Shown piece after piece: positions 17,823-25,912 of a DNA stretch of 47,977 bases. The stretch lies in contig JBGSPX010000004.1 of assembly GCA_041738345.1 (NCBI GenBank), positions 1 to 47,977 on the forward strand, written 5' to 3'. Under the pieces are notes generated by a model. It saw only the letters and a program-made list of their open reading frames with translations, did no database searches and was not told the DNA's origin. Source of the DNA: Proteocatella sp041738345 (GTDB lineage Bacteria; Bacillota; Clostridia; Peptostreptococcales; Filifactoraceae). Numbering within the stretch: position 1 is the first letter of the stretch; each line of letters opens with the position of its first letter. A program made the position numbers and the translations under genes.

Positions 17823-19237
17823 AGAGCATAAGACTCAAGCTTTGGTTTACTATGATGGGTGCGGTCTCTATGGTTATGATACTGGTTTTTCTTTTCCAGA
17901 TAGTGTTCCTAGATAGATTTTACGCGAATATGGAAGTTATGCAAGTAAATAAAGCCTGTAAGAACATAATCGAAGACATAGAAAAATTAGATAATATAAG
18001 TGATTTATCAAATTCTTTCAGGCTAAGAGGGCAGATAGAGGAGTTAACCTATAAAAAACAACTGGCATTTAGAGTTTTAGATATAGAAAATGATAATGTA
18101 CTTGAGTTTTCCTCTGTTAATTCTAATCTTTCTCAAAAAATGATAAAAACTGGATTGGATGACATATTAAAATCATCTTCTCAAGGTAAGTATGTCAAAG
18201 AAGAAATAGAACATCATAGATTTAAGAATAAAATGATATCACTGGGTTTTCCTATATATCGTGGACAAAATGTAATTGGAGCATTAGCTGTAGTAATTCC
18301 AATGGCACCAGTTGATTACACTATAGATATTTTGAAAAAGCAATTAGTAATAATTATTTTTATTGCTATTATAATATCTTTTTGGATGACAGACAAACTT
18401 TCCAAAAGTTTTACTAAACCTATTTTAGAGATAGGAGATATTGCATCAGAATATGCAAAAGGTAATTTCGAAAAGCGCCTTCCTTATGTAGGTAGAGATG
18501 AATTAGGTCAGCTTGCGGAACGAATGAATCAGATGGGATTAGAACTATCTAAAAATGAAATGCTAAAGCGAAGACTAATTTCGAATGTTTCACATGAACT
18601 TAGAACTCCACTTACTATAATAAGAGGATATGCAGAAACGTTAAGAGATATAACTGGAGCAGATGAAGAAATGAGAAATCAGGAGCTAGAGGTTATAATA
18701 AACCAATCTAAGCGGTTAGCAAATATTGTAGAAGATGTATTAAGTCTTTCAAAACTTGAATCGGGAACAGAAAACCTAAAGCTAGAAGTATTCTCGGTAT
18801 ACGAGCTATTAGAGAATATAAGACGAATGTATGAAATGAATGCTGATGGAAGAACTTTTTATCTTCAAATCGAAGAAGGCTTTGAATACAGAGTATTGGC
18901 AGATAAAGGGAAGATAGAACAGGTGATGCATAATTTTATAAGCAATGCACTTAGACATACGAATCCTGATGAAATTGTAGAAATAAGACTTCTGGAAAAA
19001 CAAGATACTATAAAAATAGAGGTAATCGATGAAGGGGATGGAATTTCCCAAGAGGATATAGCGTATATTTTTGAAAGATATTATAAAGCAAAACAAGACG
19101 ATGAACGGAAATACACTGGGACAGGTTTGGGACTTGCAATAGTTAAAAGTATATTAGAACTTCATAATGCAAGCTATGGCGTGGAAAGTAAGTTTGGAGA
19201 AGGTTCAAAATTTTGGTTTGAACTAAAAAAAGCATAG
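17819..19237 (+). CDS. Membrane sensor histidine kinase
   Basis: A 472-residue kinase: a membrane helix at about 8-32, an extracellular domain to about 172, a second helix near 173-195, HAMP at about 195-250, and a phosphoacceptor helix with H259 in NVSHELRTP. The ATPase domain shows the N box HNFISNALRH, the G1 box DEGDGIS and the G2 box GTGLGLAIVKS. It should phosphorylate the upstream regulator in response to an envelope signal. The extracellular part is about 140 residues with no motif I recognise. The next gene encodes a small exported protein 98 nt downstream, behind its own promoter. Confidence 0.93.
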   Translation: MKSIRLKLWFTMMGAVSMVMILVFLFQIVFLDRFYANMEVMQVNKACKNIIEDIEKLDNISDLSNSFRLRGQIEELTYKKQLAFRVLDIENDNVLEFSSVNSNLSQKMIKTGLDDILKSSSQGKYVKEEIEHHRFKNKMISLGFPIYRGQNVIGALAVVIPMAPVDYTIDILKKQLVIIIFIAIIISFWMTDKLSKSFTKPILEIGDIASEYAKGNFEKRLPYVGRDELGQLAERMNQMGLELSKNEMLKRRLISNVSHELRTPLTIIRGYAETLRDITGADEEMRNQELEVIINQSKRLANIVEDVLSLSKLESGTENLKLEVFSVYELLENIRRMYEMNADGRTFYLQIEEGFEYRVLADKGKIEQVMHNFISNALRHTNPDEIVEIRLLEKQDTIKIEVIDEGDGISQEDIAYIFERYYKAKQDDERKYTGTGLGLAIVKSILELHNASYGVESKFGEGSKFWFELKKA

Positions 19238-19251
19238 TTTCTCAATTCTTT

Positions 19252-19292
19252 TTCATTTCCCTCACAAATTCATCACATATGATGGTTATAAT
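19252..19292 (+). promoter_or_regulatory. Promoter with direct repeats, candidate response-regulator site
   Basis: TCACA occurs at 19262-19266 and again at 19273-19277, 11 bp apart, and TTCAT occurs at 19252 and 19269. They occupy the place of a -35 box, which is otherwise poor, ahead of TATAAT at 19287-19292. Direct repeats one helical turn apart are usual OmpR-family targets, so activation by the neighbouring regulator is likely but inferred. Confidence 0.45.
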
Positions 19293-19335
19293 AAAGCTAA
19301 GGAAATAAGATTTATAATTTGAAAGGAGCTTTATT

Positions 19336-19599
19336 ATGAAAAGGAATATGAAAAAATCATTATCAGCAATATTGTTAGCACTTACTATGAGTACAGTTTT
19401 AGTAGGTACAGTTTTTGCAGACACTGCCGTTAAACCACCGCAAAGAGGAAATGGAATTAACTGTTCAGAGGATTGTCCTAGAAATGGTGAAGGCAATGGA
19501 AATGGGCTAAAAAGAGGTCCTAAAGACGGGACTAGAATGGGGCCTAAAGATGGAACCGGTCCAAGATCTGAGGACGGAACATGTGTACTTCAAAAATAA
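19336..19599 (+). CDS. Small secreted protein with GPKDGT repeats
   Basis: An 87-residue protein with a clear signal peptide (KRNMKKSLSAILLALTMS then a VFA-D cleavage site near residue 29). The mature part of about 58 residues is rich in Gly, Pro, Lys and Asp and holds GPKDGT, GPKDGT and a variant (PRSEDGT), plus three cysteines. I do not recognise a function; small exported Gly-rich proteins next to two-component systems are common in clostridia. The start follows AAAGGAGC. It has its own repeat-bearing promoter and its own terminator, so it is a single-gene transcript probably controlled by the adjacent system. Confidence 0.75.
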   Translation: MKRNMKKSLSAILLALTMSTVLVGTVFADTAVKPPQRGNGINCSEDCPRNGEGNGNGLKRGPKDGTRMGPKDGTGPRSEDGTCVLQK

Positions 19600-19612
19600 A
19601 TAATATAACCTA

Positions 19613-19648
19613 TAAAAAATACCTTTCAATTGAAGGGTATTTTTTTTG
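19613..19648 (+). terminator. Terminator of the small secreted protein gene
   Basis: ATACCTTTCAATTGAAGGGTAT forms a near-perfect hairpin after an A-run, followed by eight U. Confidence 0.88.
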
Positions 19649-19717
19649 ACAATTGTGTTTTGAATTATAAAAATTTGATATAATATAATAGAACAAATTA
19701 TGAGAAATGAGAATCTA

Positions 19718-20395
19718 ATGAGGATATCAATTATAATACCAATATACAATGAGAAAGCTACAATAACAAATACGCAAGCTAAGCTTAAAACTTTAGCTGG
19801 AGATGTAGAAGTTATATTTGTAGATGGCGGAAGTTTAGATGGAACAACGGATATGATTATAGAACCATTTAAACTTATTAAAAGCGAAAAAGGAAGAGCT
19901 AATCAAATGAATAAGGGGGCGCTTATAAGCTCAGGAGAAGTGCTTTTTTTTATGCATTGTGATAGTGTTTTGCCTAAGAATGCAAATAAAGAAATAGAAG
20001 CGGTTATGAAAAATTATGATGCAGGATATTTTGGAATAAAGTTTGATACGAATAATATCCTTATGAAATGCTGTCAGGTGATGTCTAATTTAAGGGCGAA
20101 AAATGGAATTGTGTTTGGCGATCAAGGCATATTTATAAAAAGAAACTTATTTTTTGAATTAGGTATGTTTCCAAAACTTCCAATCATGGAAGACTATCAA
20201 TTTTCGCTAAATGCAAAGGAAAAAGCTATTCGTTTTGGAAAAACCAAAAGCAGAATAATTACTTCAGATAGACGGTTTTCGGGTAGCAATTTACACAGAC
20301 TTAGAATTATGTATAAAATGAACAGATTAAGGTCAAAATACAGAAATGGTGCAGATATAGGATATATTGCACAATCATATAGCGATATAAGATGA
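19718..20395 (+). CDS. Glycosyltransferase, rSAM/selenodomain-associated transferase 2 type
   Basis: A GT2-fold enzyme of about 225 residues. It begins SIIIPIYNE, then VDGGSLDGT, GRANQMNKGA, FFMHCDS (the nucleotide-sugar DxD-like site), GDQGIFIKR and MEDYQFS, the series typical of TIGR04283. These proteins were named for co-occurrence with a radical-SAM/selenocysteine-domain protein in arsenosugar or related natural-product loci; their sugar acceptor is mostly unknown. An upstream ATG at 19700 is possible, but the family normally starts one or two residues before the first strand, as from 19718. The partner class (transferase 1 type) follows 21 nt downstream. No radical SAM gene lies in the window. 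Confidence 0.82.
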   Translation: MRISIIIPIYNEKATITNTQAKLKTLAGDVEVIFVDGGSLDGTTDMIIEPFKLIKSEKGRANQMNKGALISSGEVLFFMHCDSVLPKNANKEIEAVMKNYDAGYFGIKFDTNNILMKCCQVMSNLRAKNGIVFGDQGIFIKRNLFFELGMFPKLPIMEDYQFSLNAKEKAIRFGKTKSRIITSDRRFSGSNLHRLRIMYKMNRLRSKYRNGADIGYIAQSYSDIR

Positions 20396-20416
20396 ACCTA
20401 ATTAGAGAGGACAATG

Positions 20417-21121
20417 ATGAAACAGGCAATAATTTTATTTACAAGACTTCCGATTGCGGGGGAAACTAAAACAAGACTTCAAAAAATATTTTCACCAAAT
20501 GAGTGTGCAGCGCTTCACAGATCATTTCTTAAAGATTTAAGAGTGTGTCTAAAAAGTACAGAGTTAGACTATTTTGTATTTTATACGCCTAAAGGGAATT
20601 ATGAGGAACTTAGGTATATATTTAGAGAGGCAAAAAACTTTAAAACTCAACATGGTACTGATTTAGGAGAAAAAATGTATAATGCAATATCTGAAGTACT
20701 TAGCATTGGATATGATTCCTGTGTACTTGTGGGCTCAGATATTCCTCAGTTAAGTAGAACAGACTTCGTTGAAGCTTTTGAAGCTTTAGCACATAAAGAT
20801 ATAGTGCTAGGGCCTACTCTAGATTATGGATATTATCTTGTAGGAATGAAAAAACCTCATATAGAAGTATTTAAAAATCAAGTATACGGAGAAGGTAGCG
20901 TACTTAAAAATACTATAGAATCGATTAAACTGGCAGACTTAAGTTATCAGCTGATAAAACCTCATTTAGATATTGATGAACCAGAAGATGTATTTAATTA
21001 CAGTCAAAAAATCAAGTTGAATGAAGTGAGCAAAGATAGCTTTACGACAAAATATATTGAGATGCTTATGAAGGAGCATGGAGGAATATGGACAGAATTA
21101 GAGGATTACGGGAATATGTAA
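20417..21121 (+). CDS. Nucleotidyl/glycosyl transferase, rSAM/selenodomain-associated transferase 1 type (DUF2064)
   Basis: About 234 residues with the DUF2064/TIGR04282 signatures: FTRLPIAGETKTRL near the N-terminus (nucleotide binding), LVGSDIPQLS (metal-binding DxP) and LGPTLDYGYYLVGM. The fold resembles CofC and MobA-type nucleotidyltransferases, so activation of a small acceptor with a nucleotide is likely. Two adjacent ATGs exist at 20414 and 20417; GAGAGG spacing favours the second. It is followed by, and overlaps by 34 nt, a kinase-fold gene. Pairing of the two transferase types suggests that they make and attach one sugar-like unit. Confidence 0.82.
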   Translation: MKQAIILFTRLPIAGETKTRLQKIFSPNECAALHRSFLKDLRVCLKSTELDYFVFYTPKGNYEELRYIFREAKNFKTQHGTDLGEKMYNAISEVLSIGYDSCVLVGSDIPQLSRTDFVEAFEALAHKDIVLGPTLDYGYYLVGMKKPHIEVFKNQVYGEGSVLKNTIESIKLADLSYQLIKPHLDIDEPEDVFNYSQKIKLNEVSKDSFTTKYIEMLMKEHGGIWTELEDYGNM

Positions 21122-22167
21122 AGAGTTCAAAATTTAAAGCTTCACTAGGGCTTCCTAAAGATAAAGAAATAACTTACTCGCTTTTAGCACAAGGTGAATA
21201 CAATATAAACTATGTATTCATTCATCCTGTAACAAAGGAAAAACTTTTATTAAGAGTAAATACAGGAAGTCAGATGCATTTAGAGAATCAAATAGAATAT
21301 GAATATAGAACGTTAGAACTTTTAAGAGAATCAGGAAGAACTCCGATGCCAATTTATTTAGATGGAAGCTGTAAAGATATGGAGTATGGAATAATGGTAA
21401 TGAGTTTTTTAGAGGGAAGGGCTTTAGATTATAAAACCGATTTAAGCATAGCGGCGGAATGTCTTTCGGATATACATAGTATAGTAATAGAAAAAGATAC
21501 TCATTTAATATCACCTAAAAATCCAATAGAAGCTATACTTGAAGAATGCTATCAAATGTTTGAGGTATACAAGACTTCTCCTATTGCAGAAGCTAAAACG
21601 GCACTTAAAATTGAAGAAATGTTAAAACTAGGGAGAGTGATGTTAAGCCATAGTAGGGGATATGATATTTATAGATGTTGTATAAATACCGAACTTAATT
21701 CAAGTAATTTTTTGATAAATGGAAGAGGTCAGTCGAATTATATAATAGATTGGGAAAAACCATTATTTTCAGACCCTGCTCAAGATTTAGGTCATTTTTT
21801 AGCGCCTACGACTACTTTTTGGAAGACAGACTATATTCTTAGTATTGAAGAGATTGATTTATTTATTAAAGAGTATACAGAATGTGTAGGCGGAAGATTT
21901 GAGGTAGCTAATTTAGAAGAAAGGGTAAAACTCTATATACCTATAAATTGTTTAAGAGGAGTGACTTGGTGTGCAATGGCTTGGATTCAGTATCAATCGG
22001 AAGATAAGCTTATAAAGAATGAGGACACTTTTATAAAACTGGAGCAGTATTTATCAGAAGATTTTTTAGATATGATAATAAATAACTTTTTAAAAAAAGA
22101 CAAATGTCCCATAAAAAAAGGAAAACTGCATTATGGACAAGGGACAATGGGGAGCAGTATAATCTAG
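21088..22167 (+). CDS. Phosphotransferase-fold protein (APH/choline kinase-like) with altered catalytic loop
   Basis: A 359-residue protein of the aminoglycoside/choline phosphotransferase fold. YSLLAQGEYNINYVF is the glycine-poor nucleotide loop and EKLLLRVNT carries the strand with the ATP-contacting basic residue. The catalytic loop, normally H-x-D-x4-N, reads N200-T-E202-L-N-S-S-N207, so the catalytic base is Glu and the His is Asn. The metal-binding DWE follows at IIDWEKPLF. It may be a kinase with a shifted mechanism or a non-catalytic binder. The start follows GGAGGAAT and overlaps the upstream transferase gene by 34 nt, so the proteins are probably made together and act on one small molecule. 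Confidence 0.75.
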   Translation: MDRIRGLREYVKSSKFKASLGLPKDKEITYSLLAQGEYNINYVFIHPVTKEKLLLRVNTGSQMHLENQIEYEYRTLELLRESGRTPMPIYLDGSCKDMEYGIMVMSFLEGRALDYKTDLSIAAECLSDIHSIVIEKDTHLISPKNPIEAILEECYQMFEVYKTSPIAEAKTALKIEEMLKLGRVMLSHSRGYDIYRCCINTELNSSNFLINGRGQSNYIIDWEKPLFSDPAQDLGHFLAPTTTFWKTDYILSIEEIDLFIKEYTECVGGRFEVANLEERVKLYIPINCLRGVTWCAMAWIQYQSEDKLIKNEDTFIKLEQYLSEDFLDMIINNFLKKDKCPIKKGKLHYGQGTMGSSII

Positions 22168-22201
22168 TTAATAGATTAATCTGATAAAAAAGGGGATACA
22201 T

Positions 22202-22453
22202 ATGCTTCCTAAATTGTTTTTACTCTTTGCAATGATGCTTATTTCAATTAGAATTATAAATACTATTCATAGCAAACTATTCGTAAAAGAACTTTGTAAA
22301 GATGGCTTTTATGATGGGGGATTTATTGCAAAACCGTTAATTTCTAATCAGATTAAGCGAAGCGTTAATAAACCGGCTATAAAATCAAATGAAAAAAGAA
22401 ATACTAGTTATGCTTCTTACGGAGCTTATAAAAAAATGAAAGCTCTGTCATGA
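22202..22453 (+). CDS. Small membrane-anchored protein of unknown function
   Basis: An 83-residue protein starting after AAAGGGGATACAT. Residues 1-21 (LPKLFLLFAMMLISIRII) form one membrane anchor; the remainder is basic, polar and probably cytoplasmic or disordered, with no motif I recognise. It lies 34 nt after the kinase-fold gene and is the last gene before a strong terminator, so it may belong to the same transferase operon. Support comes from the ribosome binding site, the position and normal codon use. Confidence 0.55.
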   Translation: MLPKLFLLFAMMLISIRIINTIHSKLFVKELCKDGFYDGGFIAKPLISNQIKRSVNKPAIKSNEKRNTSYASYGAYKKMKALS

Positions 22454-22486
22454 TAATATTTATTTCACAATTGTTCACACCTACAT

Positions 22487-22558
22487 AATACCCAGTACGA
22501 ATCTCATCTTCTGTATTTCTAGGGTATTAAAACAGCACTTTAAGTGCTGTTTTTTTTG
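22487..22558 (+). terminator. Paired hairpins ending in a strong terminator
   Basis: TAATACCC at 22487-22494 pairs perfectly with GGGTATTA at 22523-22530 around a 28-nt loop. The next base starts a second hairpin, AAACAGCACTT/AAGTGCTGTTT at 22531-22552, followed by U-run. The second is a clear terminator for the transferase operon; the first has no assigned role and might be a 3'-end-derived RNA. Confidence 0.8.
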
Positions 22559-22588
22559 TGTAAAAAGTTTATTTGGAAGATATAAGGA

Positions 22589-22621
22589 TATATATTATAT
22601 ATATTATATATATTATATATT
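22589..22621. repeat. AT microsatellite-like repeat in a promoter region
   Basis: Copies of a 9-bp TATATATAT unit with TT junctions cover the stretch between the operon terminator and the PAS-GGDEF-HD-GYP gene. A possible promoter (TTGGAA at 22573-22578, 17-nt spacer, TATATA at 22596-22601) has its -10 box inside the repeat. Confidence 0.5.
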
Positions 22622-22656
22622 GTGAATTTTTCTAAATTTCAAAGAGGGTGGAAGCA

Positions 22657-24993
22657 TTGAAAAAAAATCATATAAGGGGTATGACGTTTCTTATAATAGC
22701 GTTAGCGTTATGCTATAGCTTGTCATATGCAGATGAACAACGATATCAGATAGAAGATATAATAGATAATCATGGAGCCATTATGCTTGTTATAGACCCC
22801 GAAACAGGTCAAATTTTGGATTCGAATGCTTCGGCAGAAACATTTTATGGTTACAGTAAAACGGAGCTTACAAAAATGAATATTTCACAGATAAACGTCT
22901 TTTCTGATAAAAAAGTAAAGGAAGAGATGTCACTTGCAGCGCAAGAAAAGCGAAATTATTTTTTATTCAAACATAAACTTAAAGATGGAACTCTAAGAGA
23001 TGTAGAAGTATACTCATCGCCATCCAAAGATATTTATGGAAAAGATATACTATTTTCTATAATACATGATGTAACTCCAAGAATGGAAGCTGAAAGAGAA
23101 AATACAAAAGGAAGAGTACTTATAGTGAGTCTATTATCACTTGTAATAATTGGGATGAGTATTACTGTATATTATATGAATTTTGCTAAAAATAGAGAAC
23201 TTAGATTAAAAAAACGCTTTCAATCACTGTTTGAGAATATGGGCGAAGGGTTTGCACTGCATAGAATTGTATGTGATGCTCAGGGCGTACCAGTAGATTA
23301 TATTTTTCTAGATATTAACCAAGCGTTTGAAAATATAACTAAATTAAAAGCGGAGGATGTGATTGGAAAAAATGTAAAAAAGGTACTTCCAAATACCGAA
23401 GCATACTGGATTGAGAAGTATGGAGAAGTTGCAGTTACAGGGAAAAATGTAGTTTTTACAAATTATTCACAGGAATTGGATAAATATTTTAATGTAAATG
23501 TATATAGTCCCAATAGTATGGAGTTTGCAACGATATTTACAGATATAACAGATCAGGTTACAACTACGGAAAAGATAGAATTAGAGCGAAAGTTTCTCAA
23601 AACGATACTTCACTCTTTGGGTGATGGAGTAATTTCTATAGATGGAAATGGAAATATAGATTTAATGAATGCAGTAGCGGAAAATCTTACAGGTTGGAAT
23701 ATAGAAGAAGCAAAAGGTATGAAATTTGAAGAAGTTTTTGAAATAGTAAATGAATTTACAAGGCAGAAATGTGAGAGCCCAGTAAAGCAAGTATTTGAAC
23801 TTGGAGAAATAGTTGAACTTGAAAATCATACTATTTTAATAAAGAAAAATGGACATGAAATACCAATAGAAGACAGCGCAGCTCCAATCAAGGGTGAAGG
23901 AGGAGATGTTATAGGAGTTGTATTAGTATTTAGAGATTATACTGAGAAAAAAGAAAAACAGGATAAGATAATATACTTGAGTTATCATGACCAACTTACA
24001 GGACTCTATAACAGAAGATTTTTTGAAGAAGAATTGCTAAGACTAGACACAGAACGCAATCTTCCATTTACAATTGCTATGGTAGATGTAAATGGACTAA
24101 AGCTTACAAATGATGCGTTTGGACATTTGGCAGGGGACAGACTTCTTGTGAGAGTATCAAAAATACTCAAAAATCACTGTCGTACAGACGATATAATCGC
24201 ACGAATTGGGGGGGAAGAATTTGTAATTCTTTTGCCTCAAACGTCTTATGAAGAAGCGGAAAAAGTAGTAAATAGAATATATAAGAGCGTAGAAAATTGT
24301 TATTTGGATCAAATCGTAATTTCGGTATCTATAGGATGGGATACGAAAGAAAGTGTAGAACAAACTATAAGAGACACTTTTATAAAAGCAGAAGAACATA
24401 TGTATAGGAAGAAGCTTACTGAGAGTCAGAGTATGCGAAATGAGACGATAAAGGCAATTTTAAAAACTGTTAATGAAAAAAGCGAAAGAGAAAAGATTCA
24501 TGCAGAAAAAGTTAGTGAAATAAGCAAAAAAATAGGAAAGATGCTCAATCTGCCGCAAGATGTAATAAATGAAATTGGAATAGCTGGGCTTATGCATGAT
24601 ATAGGAAAAATTGGAATAGACGATGCGGTGTTAAATAAGAAAGGTGCATTGACGGAGGAAGAGTATATTGAAATAAAGCGCCATCCAGAAGGAAGTTACC
24701 ATATTTTAAAAGCGGTAGATGCATATACTAAATTAGCAGATTATGTGTTATCTCACCATGAAAGATGGGATGGTAAAGGCTATCCAAGAGGAATAAGTGG
24801 CGACGATATTCCACTTGTGTCAAGGATAATTGCAGTAGCAGATGCATTCGAAGCTATGACTTCTTCCAGACCTTATAGAGAAACTTTAAGTGAAGCAGAA
24901 GCCCTTTTAGAGATAAACAAAAATGCAGGAACTCAATTTGACCCAGAAATAGCACATAGATTTGTTCAAAGATATGATGAATTTATAGAATAA
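22657..24993 (+). CDS. PAS-PAS-PAS-GGDEF-HD-GYP sensory protein
   Basis: About 778 residues. A signal-anchor-like segment at 1-24 precedes a PAS domain (about 40-145), a membrane helix (about 150-170), two more PAS domains (about 185-300 and 310-430), a GGDEF domain with GGEEF at 518-522 (an active variant) and an HD-GYP domain with HD at 647-648 and GYP at 708-710, including LSHHERWDGKGYPRG. HD-GYP enzymes hydrolyse c-di-GMP, so making and breaking may be coupled. I choose the TTG start at 22657 because GAGGGTGG stands 5 nt before it; an in-frame GTG at 22648 overlaps that site. Confidence 0.88.
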   Translation: MKKNHIRGMTFLIIALALCYSLSYADEQRYQIEDIIDNHGAIMLVIDPETGQILDSNASAETFYGYSKTELTKMNISQINVFSDKKVKEEMSLAAQEKRNYFLFKHKLKDGTLRDVEVYSSPSKDIYGKDILFSIIHDVTPRMEAERENTKGRVLIVSLLSLVIIGMSITVYYMNFAKNRELRLKKRFQSLFENMGEGFALHRIVCDAQGVPVDYIFLDINQAFENITKLKAEDVIGKNVKKVLPNTEAYWIEKYGEVAVTGKNVVFTNYSQELDKYFNVNVYSPNSMEFATIFTDITDQVTTTEKIELERKFLKTILHSLGDGVISIDGNGNIDLMNAVAENLTGWNIEEAKGMKFEEVFEIVNEFTRQKCESPVKQVFELGEIVELENHTILIKKNGHEIPIEDSAAPIKGEGGDVIGVVLVFRDYTEKKEKQDKIIYLSYHDQLTGLYNRRFFEEELLRLDTERNLPFTIAMVDVNGLKLTNDAFGHLAGDRLLVRVSKILKNHCRTDDIIARIGGEEFVILLPQTSYEEAEKVVNRIYKSVENCYLDQIVISVSIGWDTKESVEQTIRDTFIKAEEHMYRKKLTESQSMRNETIKAILKTVNEKSEREKIHAEKVSEISKKIGKMLNLPQDVINEIGIAGLMHDIGKIGIDDAVLNKKGALTEEEYIEIKRHPEGSYHILKAVDAYTKLADYVLSHHERWDGKGYPRGISGDDIPLVSRIIAVADAFEAMTSSRPYRETLSEAEALLEINKNAGTQFDPEIAHRFVQRYDEFIE

Positions 24994-25013
24994 TATTTAA
25001 TAATTTTAATAAG

Positions 25014-25054
25014 AAAGACTGTAACGCTCTAGTTTTTAGAGAATTACAGTCTTT
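25014..25054. terminator. Bidirectional terminator between convergent genes
   Basis: AAAGACTGTAA at 25014-25024 pairs with TTACAGTCTTT at 25044-25054, with an inner CTCTA/TAGAG stem. Confidence 0.85.
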
Positions 25055-25063
25055 AATTTGTAG

Positions 25064-25912
25064 CTATTTTTGAATAGTCATTATGAGTTCTCTTACTAAT
25101 TTACAAGCTACCGCAGTAGAAGTACCGCTGTGGTCGTAAACTGGAGATAGCTCATTTATATCAAGCCCTACGATATTTAGTGGGGCAAGCTTCATTATAG
25201 CGCCTAAAAGTTCATTAAAGGTTACTCCGCCAGCTTCTGGGGTACCAGTTCCAGGGAATATAGATGGGTCTAAAACATCTAAATCAAGCGTAAAATACAC
25301 TGGTTTATCTTTTAATGAGGCAATAACCTCATCGAGTCCAAAGAACGTGAATTTACTTGTTTTTACATGGTCTTTTCCCCAATAAAACTCATTTTTTTCT
25401 CCAGAACGAATTCCGAATTGAAAAATTCTATCATCGCCTAATATTTCCCAAGTTCTTCTCATTACCGTAGCATGAGAGAGTTTTTCGCCCATATAATCTT
25501 CTCTTAGATCTGCATGAGCATCAAAATGGATTACGTGAAGGTCGGGATATTTTTCAGCTACCGCACGGATTGAGCCAAGCGTTACAAGGTGCTCGCCACC
25601 TATCATAAATGGAATTTTAGCATCTTGTAGCACTTTTTTTGAAAACTCAGTTATAGTATCAAGTGTAACTGAAGCATTTCCAAAAGTAAGTTCTAAATCT
25701 CCAGCATCAAATACTGGAATATCCTCTAAATCCAAATCCTGATAAGGGCTGTAAGTTTCTATACCTATGGACTCAGTTCTCATAGCACTACTTGCAAAAC
25801 GAGTACCTGGTCTAAATGAAGTGGTGCTATCAAAAGGCGCACCAAAAAGTACTATTATAGACTCGTTATATTCATTATCACAGCCTATAAAGGTGGAAAT
25901 ATTTCTATTCAT
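25064..25912 (-). CDS. speB: Agmatinase
   Basis: A 282-residue ureohydrolase. The dinuclear manganese site is visible: GGEHLVTLG (His), HFDAHADLRE (Asp-x-His-x-Asp) and DLDVLDPSIFPGTGTPEAGG (Asp-x-Asp). Agmatinase splits agmatine to putrescine and urea. Assignment as agmatinase and not arginase follows from its place as last gene of the speD-speA-speE-speB operon, where SpeA would supply agmatine. Its ATG lies in the last codons of speE (8-nt overlap) with GGAGCAGG as ribosome binding site, so the two are translationally coupled. Confidence 0.92.
   Translation of the reverse strand: MNRNISTFIGCDNEYNESIIVLFGAPFDSTTSFRPGTRFASSAMRTESIGIETYSPYQDLDLEDIPVFDAGDLELTFGNASVTLDTITEFSKKVLQDAKIPFMIGGEHLVTLGSIRAVAEKYPDLHVIHFDAHADLREDYMGEKLSHATVMRRTWEILGDDRIFQFGIRSGEKNEFYWGKDHVKTSKFTFFGLDEVIASLKDKPVYFTLDLDVLDPSIFPGTGTPEAGGVTFNELLGAIMKLAPLNIVGLDINELSPVYDHSGTSTAVACKLVRELIMTIQK

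Noticed and set aside
22588..22621. AT repeat as a replication origin
   Set aside because: No DnaA boxes or dnaA/dnaN neighbours; a short AT tandem alone is no evidence.
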